Positions 1 through 8,094 of a stretch of 64,000 nucleotides of DNA are shown in pieces (within the stretch, counting starts at the first letter, position 1; every line of letters starts with the position of its first letter). The position numbers were made by a program, and so were the translations under genes. Origin of the DNA: JBBSBL01 sp046330255 (GTDB taxonomy: Bacteria > Actinomycetota > Thermoleophilia > Solirubrobacterales > Solirubrobacteraceae); assembly GCA_046330255.1 (NCBI GenBank), contig JAXLTC010000001.1, forward strand, positions 1,488,001 through 1,552,000, written 5' to 3'. Under the pieces are notes generated by a model. That model was not told the DNA's origin and did not search any database. It saw only the letters and a list, made by a program, of their open reading frames with translations.

Positions 1-612
1 GAGCCCGCGCTTGCGCGGATCATCGTCGATGAACCCGATCGGGCGCTGACGCAGCTCCGGGTTGCGGACCATCTCGCGGACCACGAGGCGTCCGCCGTCG
101 CCGCCACCGACGACCAGCACGTCGCGCGCGTCCTTCTTGGAGCGGAAGCCGCGCAGCCGGCGCTCGGCGATCGCGTGCACGGCGAACCGCGCCGACGTGA
201 GGAAGGTCAAGGTCAGCAGCGAGAACAGCGCGACCACGCCCTTCGGCGGGCTGACCGGCGCGCGCGTCCCGCCGCGCGTCGCGATCTCGATCGGGTGGAT
301 CAGCGCGATCCCGCCGATCACGAGCACGGTCGCGACCACGACCGCCTTCAGCACGTTCTCGTAGTCGCGGCGCCCCACGTAGCGCCACTCCCGCTGGTAG
401 AGCCCGAACAGCGCGAAAACGACCAGGCTGCAGGCGATGACCCAGGGGATGGTCGTCTCCAGCAGGCGCTCGTATCGGGCGGGCGTCCCGGAGTCGAACC
501 GCAGCCGGTAGGCGAGGAGGTAGGCGAGGGCGACGAGCCCCCCGTCCACCAGGATCTGCGGGACCGAGTGGCGATGGACGGGAAAGGCCGCCGACCGGAG
601 GCGTCGGCGCAT
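1..612 (-). CDS. CapD/FlaA1-type polysaccharide NDP-sugar epimerase/dehydratase, N-terminal 204 residues (cut by window edge)
   Basis: Membrane-anchored nucleotide-sugar epimerase/dehydratase of the CapD/FlaA1 kind, acting in surface polysaccharide synthesis. Only the N-terminal part is in the window and the frame stays open to base 1. About four hydrophobic segments cover residues 15-125. A Rossmann-type CoA_binding_3 start follows (VLVVGGGDGGRLVVREM near residue 165), leading into the family stretch around NPELRQRPIGFIDDDPRKRG. The ATG at 612 is chosen because a TATCAT -10 element lies 8 bases upstream, which suggests a leaderless message; a GTG directly before it is in frame and also possible. 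The sugar-transferase (WcaJ) family shares the membrane part, but the NPEL...DDDP wording fits CapD better. Upstream neighbours on the same strand are sugar-modifying genes. Confidence 0.8.
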   Translation of the reverse strand, partial: MRRRLRSAAFPVHRHSVPQILVDGGLVALAYLLAYRLRFDSGTPARYERLLETTIPWVIACSLVVFALFGLYQREWRYVGRRDYENVLKAVVVATVLVIGGIALIHPIEIATRGGTRAPVSPPKGVVALFSLLTLTFLTSARFAVHAIAERRLRGFRSKKDARDVLVVGGGDGGRLVVREMVRNPELRQRPIGFIDDDPRKRGL

Positions 613-620
613 CACGGGGG

Positions 621-626
621 ATGATA
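621..626 (-). promoter_or_regulatory. -10 element TATCAT of the CapD-like gene
   Basis: TATCAT on the minus strand ends 8 bases before the ATG at 612. There is no clear -35 element. Transcription would start at or next to the start codon, so the message would have little or no leader. Confidence 0.55.
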
Positions 627-716
627 GGCGCGCGACGGCGGGTGGTTACGTCCCGCAGGGCCCGGTGCAGGCCGGGCGCCGCTACTCGCCCGGTCGCCGC
701 CAACTGCGGCAGCGAA

Positions 717-733
717 GGAGAGCATCACTCTCC
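717..733 (-). terminator. Small hairpin downstream of the DUF354 gene
   Basis: GGAGAG and CTCTCC form a perfect 6-base inverted repeat around a 5-base loop, 54 bases past the DUF354 stop codon. There is no T-run. It may end the DegT-DUF354 transcript ahead of the separate promoter at 621-626. Confidence 0.35.
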
Positions 734-786
734 GCCGCCCGCCGATCACACCGCCGGCGGCCGCGCCGCCGCCGCCGTTCGCCCGC

Positions 787-1785
787 TCAGGCCGGCTCCG
801 CGGCCGACAGCAGCATGCCCGCGAGGAGCGCGGGATCGCGCCGGATCCGCTCGCCCGGCTCCCGGTCGCGCTTGACCAGTTCGACCTGCGAGGCCCGCTC
901 GAGCCGGCGCAGGCGACCCTCGGCGATCAGGCGCTCGTCGACCGCGCCCGTGCGCCCGGCGAACACCGTCCAGACCGGCGCGCCGAGGGCGACCGCCTCG
1001 CGATTCATCGTTCCGCCCGCCGAGATCACGAGATCGGCGGCGGCGAGCAGCGACTGCGCGTCGATCGCCTGCTCCGGAACCACCCAGCCGCCCGCGCGCT
1101 CCAGGTCGGCGCGCTGCTCCGGGGTCCGCGGAAGCACGACCGTCTGGGAGCCGCGAAGCCGCTCGAGGACCTCGCCGAAGAGATCGTTGGAGAACCGGTG
1201 GTAGAGCGAGACGTCGGCGGGCGTCCGCACCACGGCGATCGGCTCCGACGCATCCAGGCCGAGCTCCCCGGGCACCCCCGGGTCGGGCTCGAAGTCCGCG
1301 AGCTCGTACTCCTCCTTCAACCCCGGGTAGCGGTGGAGCTTCCCGCGCGCGCCGAAGCGGTACAGGCGCTCGGGCGGGATCGCGTCGGGCACGACCACCG
1401 CGCGCGCGAGCCGGCAGTTGATCGTGTGCTGCACGGTCGCGAACTCGTAGTCGAAGCTCGTCGCCGACGGGACCCGCAGCAGCGCGGCGGCGACCGTGAC
1501 GTCGTTGGACCCGTGGCCGATCGCGACGTCGAAGCGCCGGCCTCGCGCCCAGCGGGTCAGCGCTCCCGAGCGGCGCGCCAGCCCGGCGGCCTTGGCGGCC
1601 ACGCCCCTTCCCCCGTGCCGGCCGATCGCGGTCACAGACAGGCCGGCGCGCTCGCAGAGCTCGAGCGTCTGGGCGAAGTCGCGCGCGGTCACCTCGACCT
1701 CGTGGCCGTCGGCGCGCAGGCACTCGATCACCGGCCGCAGCACGAGCACGTGCGGGCTGTTGGTCAGGTCGACCCAGATCCGCAC
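787..1785 (-). CDS. DUF354 (COG1817) glycosyltransferase-like protein
   Basis: A 332-residue protein of the DUF354 family, whose members have a GT-B (MurG-like) fold and sit in polysaccharide gene clusters. The N-terminus MRIWVDLTNSPHVLVLRPVI is the typical family start. A C-terminal half with a glycine-rich nucleotide-binding stretch follows (DLVISAGGTMNREAVALGAP, near residue 245), which resembles the UDP-sugar site of MurG and WecB enzymes. It lies 4 bases after the DegT aminotransferase stop, so the two are probably cotranscribed. The substrate cannot be read from the sequence. Length is normal for the family. Confidence 0.82.
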   Translation of the reverse strand: MRIWVDLTNSPHVLVLRPVIECLRADGHEVEVTARDFAQTLELCERAGLSVTAIGRHGGRGVAAKAAGLARRSGALTRWARGRRFDVAIGHGSNDVTVAAALLRVPSATSFDYEFATVQHTINCRLARAVVVPDAIPPERLYRFGARGKLHRYPGLKEEYELADFEPDPGVPGELGLDASEPIAVVRTPADVSLYHRFSNDLFGEVLERLRGSQTVVLPRTPEQRADLERAGGWVVPEQAIDAQSLLAAADLVISAGGTMNREAVALGAPVWTVFAGRTGAVDERLIAEGRLRRLERASQVELVKRDREPGERIRRDPALLAGMLLSAAEPA

Positions 1786-1789
1786 GCCG

Positions 1790-2887
1790 CTAGCTGCGAC
1801 CCGCGCCGAGCACCTCGCGCACGGCAGCGGTGACCTCGGACGCCTGCTCCGCCGAGAGCGCCGGGCTCATCGGCAGCGCGAGATGGGTGCGGGCGAGCTC
1901 GTCGGTGACCGGCAGCGTGACGCCGGCGGCGTACTCGCGCATCGCGGGCTGGCGGTGGACGGGCGTGCGGTAGTAGGGCTTGGCGCCGATGCCGCGCCCG
2001 CCGAGCCCGGCGGCGAGCTCGCCGGCGCGCTCGTGGCGCACGACGTAGAGGTGCCACGCCGGCTCGACGCCCTCCGCGGGCACCGGGAGCGCGACCAGAT
2101 CGCCCAGCCCCGCGGCGGCGTAGCACGCCGCGGCCGCGCGCCGGCCGGCGGCCCACTCCGCGAGGCTCGGCAGCTGGACCCGGAGGATCGCGGCCTGGAC
2201 CTCATCCAGGCGCGAGTTGTAGCCCACGGCCTCGAACTCCACCTTGTCGCGCGAGCCGTGGAAGCGCAGCATCCGCACGCGCGCGGCCACGTCGTCGTCG
2301 TCCGTGGTGACCGCGCCGCCGTCCCCGAACGCGCCGAGGTTCTTGGACGGGAAGAACGAGAACGTCGCCGCGTCCCCCAGCGAGCCCGCCGGACGGCCGC
2401 CGCGTGTCGAGCCCGCCGCCTGCGCCGCGTCCTCCAGCACCGGCACGCCGAGCGCCCGGATCTCGTCGATCGCCGGCACGTTGCCGAACAGGTCGACCGC
2501 GATCACGGCGCGGGTCCGCGGCGTAAGCGCCGCGCGAACCGTCCCGGCCGTGACGCAGGCGGTGTCGGCGTCTACGTCGCAGAACACCGGCGAGGCTCCC
2601 GTGGGCGGGATCGCCTCGGCGCTGGCGTAGAAGGTGAACGACGGCACCACGACCTCGTCTCCCGGCCCGACGCCGAGCGCGCGCAGCGCGATCGTGATCG
2701 CGTCGGTGCCGTTCGCGACGCCGATCGCGTGCCCGGCGCCGGTCGCCGCGGCGAACTCGGACTCGAAGGCCGCGACCTCCGGCCCCAGGATGAACCGCCC
2801 GCCGTCGAGCACCTCGCCGACGCGCTCCCGGATGCGCTCGCGGAGCGGGGCGAGCGGCGTCGCGGTGTCGAACAGGGGCACGCCCAC
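1790..2887 (-). CDS. DegT/DnrJ/EryC1/StrS-family PLP aminotransferase
   Basis: Pyridoxal-phosphate aminotransferase of 365 residues that would aminate a keto-sugar nucleotide for surface glycans. Family landmarks are PLFD near the N-terminus, GVANGTDAI near residue 57, the PSFTFYASAEAI segment near 82, the EDAAQAAGS segment near 152 (Asp contacts the cofactor) and SFFPSKNLGAFGDGG, whose Lys182 should form the Schiff base. Start is GTG at 2887; a TAGGTT -10 lies 6 bases before it, so translation is probably leaderless. It heads the DegT-DUF354 unit and is divergent from the DedA gene. Related DegT enzymes act on different sugars, so the exact product is open. Confidence 0.88.
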   Translation of the reverse strand: MGVPLFDTATPLAPLRERIRERVGEVLDGGRFILGPEVAAFESEFAAATGAGHAIGVANGTDAITIALRALGVGPGDEVVVPSFTFYASAEAIPPTGASPVFCDVDADTACVTAGTVRAALTPRTRAVIAVDLFGNVPAIDEIRALGVPVLEDAAQAAGSTRGGRPAGSLGDAATFSFFPSKNLGAFGDGGAVTTDDDDVAARVRMLRFHGSRDKVEFEAVGYNSRLDEVQAAILRVQLPSLAEWAAGRRAAAACYAAAGLGDLVALPVPAEGVEPAWHLYVVRHERAGELAAGLGGRGIGAKPYYRTPVHRQPAMREYAAGVTLPVTDELARTHLALPMSPALSAEQASEVTAAVREVLGAGRS

Positions 2888-2893
2888 GGGCGA

Positions 2894-2899
2894 AACCTA
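2894..2899 (-). promoter_or_regulatory. -10 element TAGGTT of the DegT gene
   Basis: TAGGTT on the minus strand ends 6 bases before the GTG start at 2887, giving a leaderless arrangement. It stands back to back with the DedA promoter at 2937-2942. Confidence 0.55.
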
Positions 2900-2936
2900 C
2901 GCGACGGGCGAGCGGCCCGCGCCCAGGGGGATGCCC

Positions 2937-2942
2937 TACCCT
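2937..2942 (+). promoter_or_regulatory. -10 element TACCCT of the DedA gene
   Basis: TACCCT lies 10 bases before the GTG at 2953, so the message would have a leader of at most a few bases. No -35 match is visible. Confidence 0.55.
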
Positions 2943-2952
2943 CTGGCCTCGC

Positions 2953-3627
2953 GTGACGACGCTGCTGCCGCTGGCCTCCATCACCGAGCCGCTCGTGAAC
3001 TTCGCCACCAACGTGGTGAGCGACCTCGGCCTGCCCGGGATCTTCGTGCTGATGTTCTTCGAGAGCGCGTGCATCCCGATCCCGTCCGAGGCGACGATGC
3101 TGTTCGCGGGGTTCAACGTCGCCAACGGCGACTACTCGCTGCTCGCGGTGACGCTCACCGGCGCGCTGGCGAACCTCGCCGGATCCTGGCTCGCGTACGC
3201 CGTCGGCTACTACGGGCGGCTGGAGCTGATCGAGCGCCACGGGAACAAGCTGCACATCAAGAAGAGCCACCTCGAGTGGGCGGACCGCTGGTTCGAGCGC
3301 CACGGCGAGGCGACGGTGTTCTTCACGCGCATGCTGCCGATCATCCGCACGTTCATCTCGCTGCCCGCGGGCGTCGCGCGGATGCCGTTCTGGCGCTTCT
3401 CGCTGTTCACGTTCCTCGGCTGCCTGCCGTGGGTCTTCGCGCTCGCGTTCATCGGCAAGCAGGCCGGGGACAACTGGACGAAGTGGAAGGACAGCCTCCA
3501 CTACGTCGACTACGCGGTCGCCGTGCTGATCGTCGTGGGGATCGCCTACCTGCTCATCCGCCGCCGCCGCGACCGCGACGCCGGCGGCGCGGAGGCCGAG
3601 CCGGCCGCCGATGCCGGCCAGGGCTGA
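2953..3627 (+). CDS. DedA family membrane protein (VTT domain)
   Basis: A 224-residue polytopic inner-membrane protein of the DedA/SNARE-associated family, members of which act in membrane homeostasis and as lipid carrier (undecaprenyl phosphate) flippases. Visible hallmarks are the early segment FFESACIPIPSEATMLFAG (residues 36-54), the G-x(3)-G helices near 78-92, and FFTRMLPIIRTFISLPAG near residue 122 with the conserved Arg-Pro elements. A basic tail follows the last helix. Its stop overlaps the start of the undecaprenyl-diphosphatase gene, so the pair may recycle the same lipid carrier; that link is an inference from context and from work on other DedA proteins. Confidence 0.88.
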   Translation: MTTLLPLASITEPLVNFATNVVSDLGLPGIFVLMFFESACIPIPSEATMLFAGFNVANGDYSLLAVTLTGALANLAGSWLAYAVGYYGRLELIERHGNKLHIKKSHLEWADRWFERHGEATVFFTRMLPIIRTFISLPAGVARMPFWRFSLFTFLGCLPWVFALAFIGKQAGDNWTKWKDSLHYVDYAVAVLIVVGIAYLLIRRRRDRDAGGAEAEPAADAGQG

Positions 3628-4444
3628 GCCCTCCGCGCCCAGCCTCGCCGAAGCGGCCCTTCTGGGGATCCTGCACGGGCCCGCCGAGCTGCTGCCCGTC
3701 TCCTCCTCCGGCCACCTGACGCTGATCCCGTGGCTGCTCGGCCGCGAGGCCTCCGGGCGGGACCCCGAGGAGCGCAAGGCGTTCGAGGTCGCGCTGCACG
3801 CCGGCACGGCGGCGGCGCTCATGATCGCGCTGCGCGGCGAGGTCGGGGAAGCGCTGACCGGCCTCGACCGGCGGCGCGTGACGCTCGTGGCCGGGTCGTT
3901 CCTGCCACCGGCGGTCGCCGGGCTCGCGCTCGAGCGCCCGATCGAGCGGCGGCTCGGAACGCCCGCGACGATCGCGGCGGGCCTGATCGCCGGCTCGGTG
4001 GCGATGCTCGTCGCCGACCGCGCGCCCCGCGAGCGGCGCGCGGCCGAGGCCGGGCTCGCCGACGCGCTCTGGCTCGGCGCGGCGCAGGCCTGCGCGCTGG
4101 CGCCGGGGGTCTCACGCGGAGGCGCGACGCTCGCCGCGGCGCGGCTGCGGCGCTTCCGCCGCCCGGACGCCGGCGAGCTCTCGCGCCACGTCGCCCTTCC
4201 GGTGATCGTCGGCGCGGTCACGCTGAAGGGGGTGCGACTGCGGCGCCGTAGGCTGCCGCCGGGCGCGGGCCCGGCGCTGGCCGCCGGCACCGCGGCCTCG
4301 TTCATCTCCGCGCTGGCGGTCGCGGGGCTCGCGCGGCGCGTCGACCGCGACCGCTCCCTGGCCCCCTATGCCGCCTACCGGCTGGCGCTCGCCGCAGTCA
4401 CGCTCGGCCGCATCCGTGCCCTGCGGGAGAATCGCGCCCGATGA
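3611..4444 (+). CDS. uppP: Undecaprenyl-diphosphatase (BacA/UppP family)
   Basis: Integral membrane phosphatase of 277 residues that would dephosphorylate undecaprenyl diphosphate to regenerate the peptidoglycan lipid carrier and give bacitracin resistance. The two family signatures are present: GPAELLPVSSSGHLTLIPW near residues 20-38, with the catalytic Glu and Ser/His region, and ALAPGVSRGGATL near residue 160 with the conserved Arg. It overlaps the DedA gene by 17 bases and its stop overlaps the purM start (ATGA), so the three are cotranscribed. The sequence is shorter and more Arg/Ala-rich in its loops than E. coli BacA. Confidence 0.88.
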   Translation: MPARAEPSAPSLAEAALLGILHGPAELLPVSSSGHLTLIPWLLGREASGRDPEERKAFEVALHAGTAAALMIALRGEVGEALTGLDRRRVTLVAGSFLPPAVAGLALERPIERRLGTPATIAAGLIAGSVAMLVADRAPRERRAAEAGLADALWLGAAQACALAPGVSRGGATLAAARLRRFRRPDAGELSRHVALPVIVGAVTLKGVRLRRRRLPPGAGPALAAGTAASFISALAVAGLARRVDRDRSLAPYAAYRLALAAVTLGRIRALRENRAR

Positions 4445-5517
4445 GCGACTCCTACGCCGCCGCCGGCGTCGACATCTCCGAGGCCGACGCCGGGGTGCGG
4501 GCGCTCGTCGAGGTCCTCGCGGGGATCGATCCGGGAAGGCCGTCGCGGGTCATTCCGCTGCCGGGCCACTACGCCTCGGTCGTGCGCGTCGCGGAGGGCG
4601 TCGGGATCGCGCTCTGCACCGACGGGGTCGGCTCCAAGCTGGTCGTCGCCGAGCAGACCGGCCGCTACCGGGAGGTCGGAGTCGACTGCGTGGCCATGAA
4701 CGTCAACGATCTCGTCTGCGTGGGCGCCGAGCCGCTCGCGCTGCTCGACTACCTGGCCGTCGAGCGGGCCGACCCGGACGCGCTGCGCGCGATCGCGGAG
4801 GGCTTGCGGCACGGCGCGGAGGAGGCGGGCGTCGAGATCCCCGGCGGCGAGCTCGCCCAGGTTCCGGAGCTGCTGCGCGGCCACCCCTCGCCGCGCGGGT
4901 TCGACCTCTGCGCTTCGGCGATCGGAGTGGTCTCGCCCGAAGCGGTCGTGAGCGGCGCGGCCATCGCCCCCGGGGACGTGCTGGTCGGGGTGCCATCGAC
5001 CGGCGTGCACTCGAACGGCCTCACCCTCGCCCGCCGGGCGCTGCTCGGGGACGGCGGCCTCGCCCTCGACGACCGCCCCGGCGAGCTCGGCGGGGCGACG
5101 GTCGCGGACGTCCTGCTCGAGCCCACGGCGATCTACGTGCGGGCGGCGCGCGATCTGCTCGCCTCGGAGGTGCCGGTCCATGGGCTGGCGCACATCACCG
5201 GCGGCGGGCTGCTCAACCTGCTCCGGCTCGGGGACGGCGTCGGCTACGAGATCGTCGACCCGCTGACGCCCCAGCCCGTGTTCGGGCTGATCGCGGCGAC
5301 GGGAGGCGTCGATCGCGCGGAGATGCACACCGTCTTCAACATGGGGTGCGGCTTCGTGGCCGTCGTGGCGGCGGATCGCGCCTCCGAGGCGGCGGACGTC
5401 CTCGCCGCCCGGCACCCCGGATCGAGGCCGATCGGGCATGTCACGGACCGCGCCGGCGAGGTCGGCTGCGCGCCACTCGGCCTGATCGGCGACCGCTCGG
5501 GGCTGCGGCCCGGCTGA
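4441..5517 (+). CDS. purM: Phosphoribosylformylglycinamidine cyclo-ligase
   Basis: AIR synthetase, the ATP-dependent ring closure of FGAM to aminoimidazole ribotide in purine synthesis (cytosolic dimer). The 358-residue length is normal. The N-terminus SYAAAGVDISEADAGV is diagnostic; ALCTDGVGSKLVVA (near 57-70) and DCVAMNVNDLVCVGAEPLAL (near 82-101) are the ATP-binding dimer-interface strands. GVPSTGVHSNGLTLARR (near 182) and AHITGGGLLNLLRL (near 251) are the C-terminal domain motifs. Its start overlaps the uppP stop (ATGA). The link to cell-wall genes is only positional. Confidence 0.96.
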   Translation: MSDSYAAAGVDISEADAGVRALVEVLAGIDPGRPSRVIPLPGHYASVVRVAEGVGIALCTDGVGSKLVVAEQTGRYREVGVDCVAMNVNDLVCVGAEPLALLDYLAVERADPDALRAIAEGLRHGAEEAGVEIPGGELAQVPELLRGHPSPRGFDLCASAIGVVSPEAVVSGAAIAPGDVLVGVPSTGVHSNGLTLARRALLGDGGLALDDRPGELGGATVADVLLEPTAIYVRAARDLLASEVPVHGLAHITGGGLLNLLRLGDGVGYEIVDPLTPQPVFGLIAATGGVDRAEMHTVFNMGCGFVAVVAADRASEAADVLAARHPGSRPIGHVTDRAGEVGCAPLGLIGDRSGLRPG

Positions 5518-5586
5518 CGTGCCCCGCGACCGCGCAGAAGATGATGCGGATCGCGTCCCGGAGGGGCAAAATGGTGACCGAGGTCC

Positions 5587-7071
5587 ATGAGCACGCTCGT
5601 CGGGATCAACCTCGCCGGTCGCTACCGGCTGGATGCCCGGATCGCATCCGGTGGGATGTCGACCGTCTACCGCGCGTTCGACCGCACGCTCGAGCGGACC
5701 GTCGCCATCAAGGTGATGCACCGCGAGATCGCGCAGGACTCCGATCAGCTCGAGCGCTTCCGCCGCGAGGCGCGGGCGGTGGCGCAGCTGAGCCATCCGC
5801 ACGTCGTGGGCGTGATCGACGCGGGCGAGGAGGACGGGCGTCCGTTCATCGTCTTCGAGCACGTCGAGGGCGAGACGCTCAAGCAGCGGATCCGGAGCCA
5901 CGGCCCGCTCGAGGTCGGCGAGGCCGTCGCCTACGCGATCGAGGTGGCGCGGGCGCTCGGGGCGGCGCACCAGCGCCACATCGTCCACCGCGACGTCAAG
6001 CCCCAGAACGTGCTGATCGATGTCGAGGGTCGCGCGAAGGTGACGGACTTCGGCATCGCCCGGACCCTCGAGGAGGACGGCCTGACCGCCGACGGGCGCG
6101 TGATCGGCACCACCGACTACGTGGCGCCGGAGCAGGCGGTCGGCCACGACGTGACGGGTCGCTCGGACATCTACTCGCTCGGGATCGTCCTCTACGAGAT
6201 GCTCACCGGCGAGGTGCCGTTCAAGGGCGAGAGCCAGGTCGCGGTGGCGATGGCGCACGTCCGCGAGCCGATGCCAGACGTGCGCGCGAGGCGCCCGGAG
6301 GTCTCGGCGGCGCTCGCCGCGGTGATCGAGCGCGCGACGGCCAAGGAGCCGGGCGACCGCCAGCGCGACGCCGCCGAGCTCGTCGCGGCGCTCGAGGAGA
6401 CGCTCGCGCTCGAGGCCTCCCGCGCGGGCCAGGCGACCGGCGAGGCGACGATGGTCCTGCGCACCCTTCCACAGAGCGCGCGGCGCCGGATCCCGTGGAG
6501 CGTCCGGGCCCCGGCCTGGACGCCGCTGCTGCTGATCGCCCTCGCGGCGGCGCTCGTCGCCGGCGCGATCCTGATCTCGCAGAACGCCTCGCGCGGGACC
6601 AAGGGCAAGGTCACCGCGTCCGGGCTCAGCCAGGTTCCGCTGGAGCAGTCGGCCGCGCGGGACTACGACCCGCCGCCCGGCGACGGCCACGAGCACTCCG
6701 ACCAGACCTCGCGGGTGCTGGACGGGGACACGAGCACCGCCTGGTCGACCGAGACCTACGACGGCGGCTTCGGCGCGAAGCCAGGTGTCGGCCTCGCGCT
6801 CGACGCGGCCCCCGGCCTGGCGGCCCGGGCGCTCTCGCTGCGCACGCCGACCCCCGGGTTCACCGCGGCGGTATATGCCGCCAACGGCGCCCAGATGCCC
6901 GCCGGGATCGGAGGCTGGACCCGGCTGACCCAGCCGCGCCAGGTCGCCGCGCGCACCCAGTTCCGCTTCGGCACGGGCGGGCGGGAGTACCGCTGGTACC
7001 TGCTCTGGATCTCCGAGCTGCCGCCGGGATCGGGGAAGGCGTCGGTATCGGAGATCGGGCTGTTCCGGTAG
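5587..7071 (+). CDS. Transmembrane Ser/Thr protein kinase with discoidin-like extracellular domain
   Basis: PknB-like eukaryotic-type kinase, 494 residues. The cytoplasmic kinase domain spans about residues 10-275: glycine loop IASGGMSTVY (19-28), ATP-anchoring Lys42, catalytic loop HRDVKPQN with Asp136, DFG at 154-156 and the APE-like TDYVAPEQA. A single hydrophobic segment follows near residues 312-333. The outer part (about 340-494) lacks PASTA repeats; it contains ASRVLDGDTSTAWST-like wording (VLDGDTSTAWSTETYDGGF), typical of F5/8 type C (discoidin-like) carbohydrate-binding folds. It lies 69 bases after purM with no strong promoter seen between. It could sense an envelope polymer; the ligand is unknown. 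Confidence 0.87.
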   Translation: MSTLVGINLAGRYRLDARIASGGMSTVYRAFDRTLERTVAIKVMHREIAQDSDQLERFRREARAVAQLSHPHVVGVIDAGEEDGRPFIVFEHVEGETLKQRIRSHGPLEVGEAVAYAIEVARALGAAHQRHIVHRDVKPQNVLIDVEGRAKVTDFGIARTLEEDGLTADGRVIGTTDYVAPEQAVGHDVTGRSDIYSLGIVLYEMLTGEVPFKGESQVAVAMAHVREPMPDVRARRPEVSAALAAVIERATAKEPGDRQRDAAELVAALEETLALEASRAGQATGEATMVLRTLPQSARRRIPWSVRAPAWTPLLLIALAAALVAGAILISQNASRGTKGKVTASGLSQVPLEQSAARDYDPPPGDGHEHSDQTSRVLDGDTSTAWSTETYDGGFGAKPGVGLALDAAPGLAARALSLRTPTPGFTAAVYAANGAQMPAGIGGWTRLTQPRQVAARTQFRFGTGGREYRWYLLWISELPPGSGKASVSEIGLFR

Positions 7072-7097
7072 GGGCGGGCGAGGCGCGTCCCGAGCCC

Positions 7098-7910
7098 TCA
7101 GCCCGGCTCGCGTCCCTCGAGCCCGGCCGCGCGCAGCGCGTCCTCCGGGCTGTTGTGGATCTCGATCCGCGCCACGCGGCCGTCGCGCACCGTCCACAGG
7201 TGGCTGAGCGTCGAGCGGACCTCGACGCCCGAGGCGCTGCGCGCCACCTGGCTGCCGAGCACGAGATGGCGCCCGCCGCCCAGCCGGACCATCCGCTCGA
7301 TCTTCGACTCGATCTCCGGGAAGGCCTCCTCGAACTCGCGCAGCCGGGCGACGAAGGCGTCCGGTCCCCGCACCGGGCCGGAGGCGGCGTCGAAGCCGGC
7401 GCTCGCGAGGTGGACCTCGAGGTCGGGCGCCATCAGCCGGCGTACGGCGGCGACGCCCTCGGCCCCGCCCCTGTTGCGCGCCTCGTAGCCCTCGCGAATG
7501 AGCTCGGCCTCGCGCCCGAGCGCCGCCGCCGCGGCGAGCGCATCCGGCCGGTCCAGGAAGGCGCTCGCCCGGCACACGCGGCCGGCGACCAACTCGTAGA
7601 CCGTGGTGACCGGGAGCTCGCCGAGGGCGCCGAGCGAGCGGCTGCTTCCGGTGCCCAGGAGCTCCGCGACGACCACACCGGCGCCGCGATCGTCCATTCC
7701 CCGCACCTCGAGCCGGAAGTCCTGCGAGGCCTCGCCGATGTCCGCCAGGTAGCGCTGCACCCCCTTCCGACCGACGTATGCCCCCTCGAGGGGCGCGATC
7801 GGGGGCCGCAGCTCGAAGTCCTCGGCGCAGACCGCCATCACACCGTCGAGGTCGCGCGCGTTGAGCGCCTCGAGATATCGGCGCACCGCCTCGAGGTCGT
7901 CGCCCGCCAT
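7098..7910 (-). CDS. Tandem NTF2/SnoaL-like protein
   Basis: A 270-residue cytosolic protein made of two NTF2/SnoaL-like alpha+beta barrels in tandem. The first covers about residues 5-128 (LEALNARDLDGVMAVCAEDFEL is a family-type opening) and the second about 135-262, ending with the usual strand pattern LSHLWTVRDGRVARIEIHNS. Members are polyketide cyclases, isomerases or small-ligand binders; no catalytic residues can be assigned, so function is unknown. It lies downstream of ddl with a 181-base gap that contains a strong inverted repeat and a small open frame. It is convergent with the kinase at 5587-7071, 26 bases apart. Confidence 0.75.
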   Translation of the reverse strand: MAGDDLEAVRRYLEALNARDLDGVMAVCAEDFELRPPIAPLEGAYVGRKGVQRYLADIGEASQDFRLEVRGMDDRGAGVVVAELLGTGSSRSLGALGELPVTTVYELVAGRVCRASAFLDRPDALAAAAALGREAELIREGYEARNRGGAEGVAAVRRLMAPDLEVHLASAGFDAASGPVRGPDAFVARLREFEEAFPEIESKIERMVRLGGGRHLVLGSQVARSASGVEVRSTLSHLWTVRDGRVARIEIHNSPEDALRAAGLEGREPG

Positions 7911-8094
7911 CAGAACGCGCGGGGGCTCGGCGCGCCGGCCGCGGCGGCCCGAACGGCGTCAGGGAAGGGGCGCCGTGAGTGGCGGCGGGCAAACCCATCC
8001 CAGGTTGCACCTCTCCTGCCGGTGTAGGCTGGGATGGGTTCGTGGGGCCGCCCGCCGGGCCCGGCCTTCGGCGGCAGGTTCCCGCCGGCCATCA
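7910..8094 (-). CDS. Possible 60-residue open frame bridging ddl and the NTF2-like gene
   Basis: An ATG at 8094 overlaps the ddl stop (TGATG) and the frame runs 60 codons to a TGA that overlaps the ATG of the NTF2-like gene in the same way. The product starts MAGGNLPPKAGPGG and is rich in Arg, Pro and Gly. It has no recognisable domain. The 12-base inverted repeat at 7992-8040 lies inside it. Perfect translational coupling at both ends argues for a gene; low-complexity composition and the internal hairpin argue for a spacer. Which one is right cannot be decided from one genome. Confidence 0.25.
7992..8040. repeat. Perfect 12-base inverted repeat with 25-base spacer
   Basis: AACCCATCCCAG at 7992-8003 is exactly reverse-complemented by CTGGGATGGGTT at 8029-8040. 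It sits between ddl and the NTF2-like gene. It could be a hairpin in the ddl transcript, a weak terminator, or a paired operator; there is no T-run on either strand. Confidence 0.7.

Noticed and set aside
4368..8027. A very long plus-strand open frame (about 1200 codons), and a similar one on the minus strand, over purM and the first kinase
   Set aside because: They are Arg/Ala/Gly-rich with no domain and are antisense or out of frame to well-supported genes. Long spurious frames are expected where stop codons are rare.
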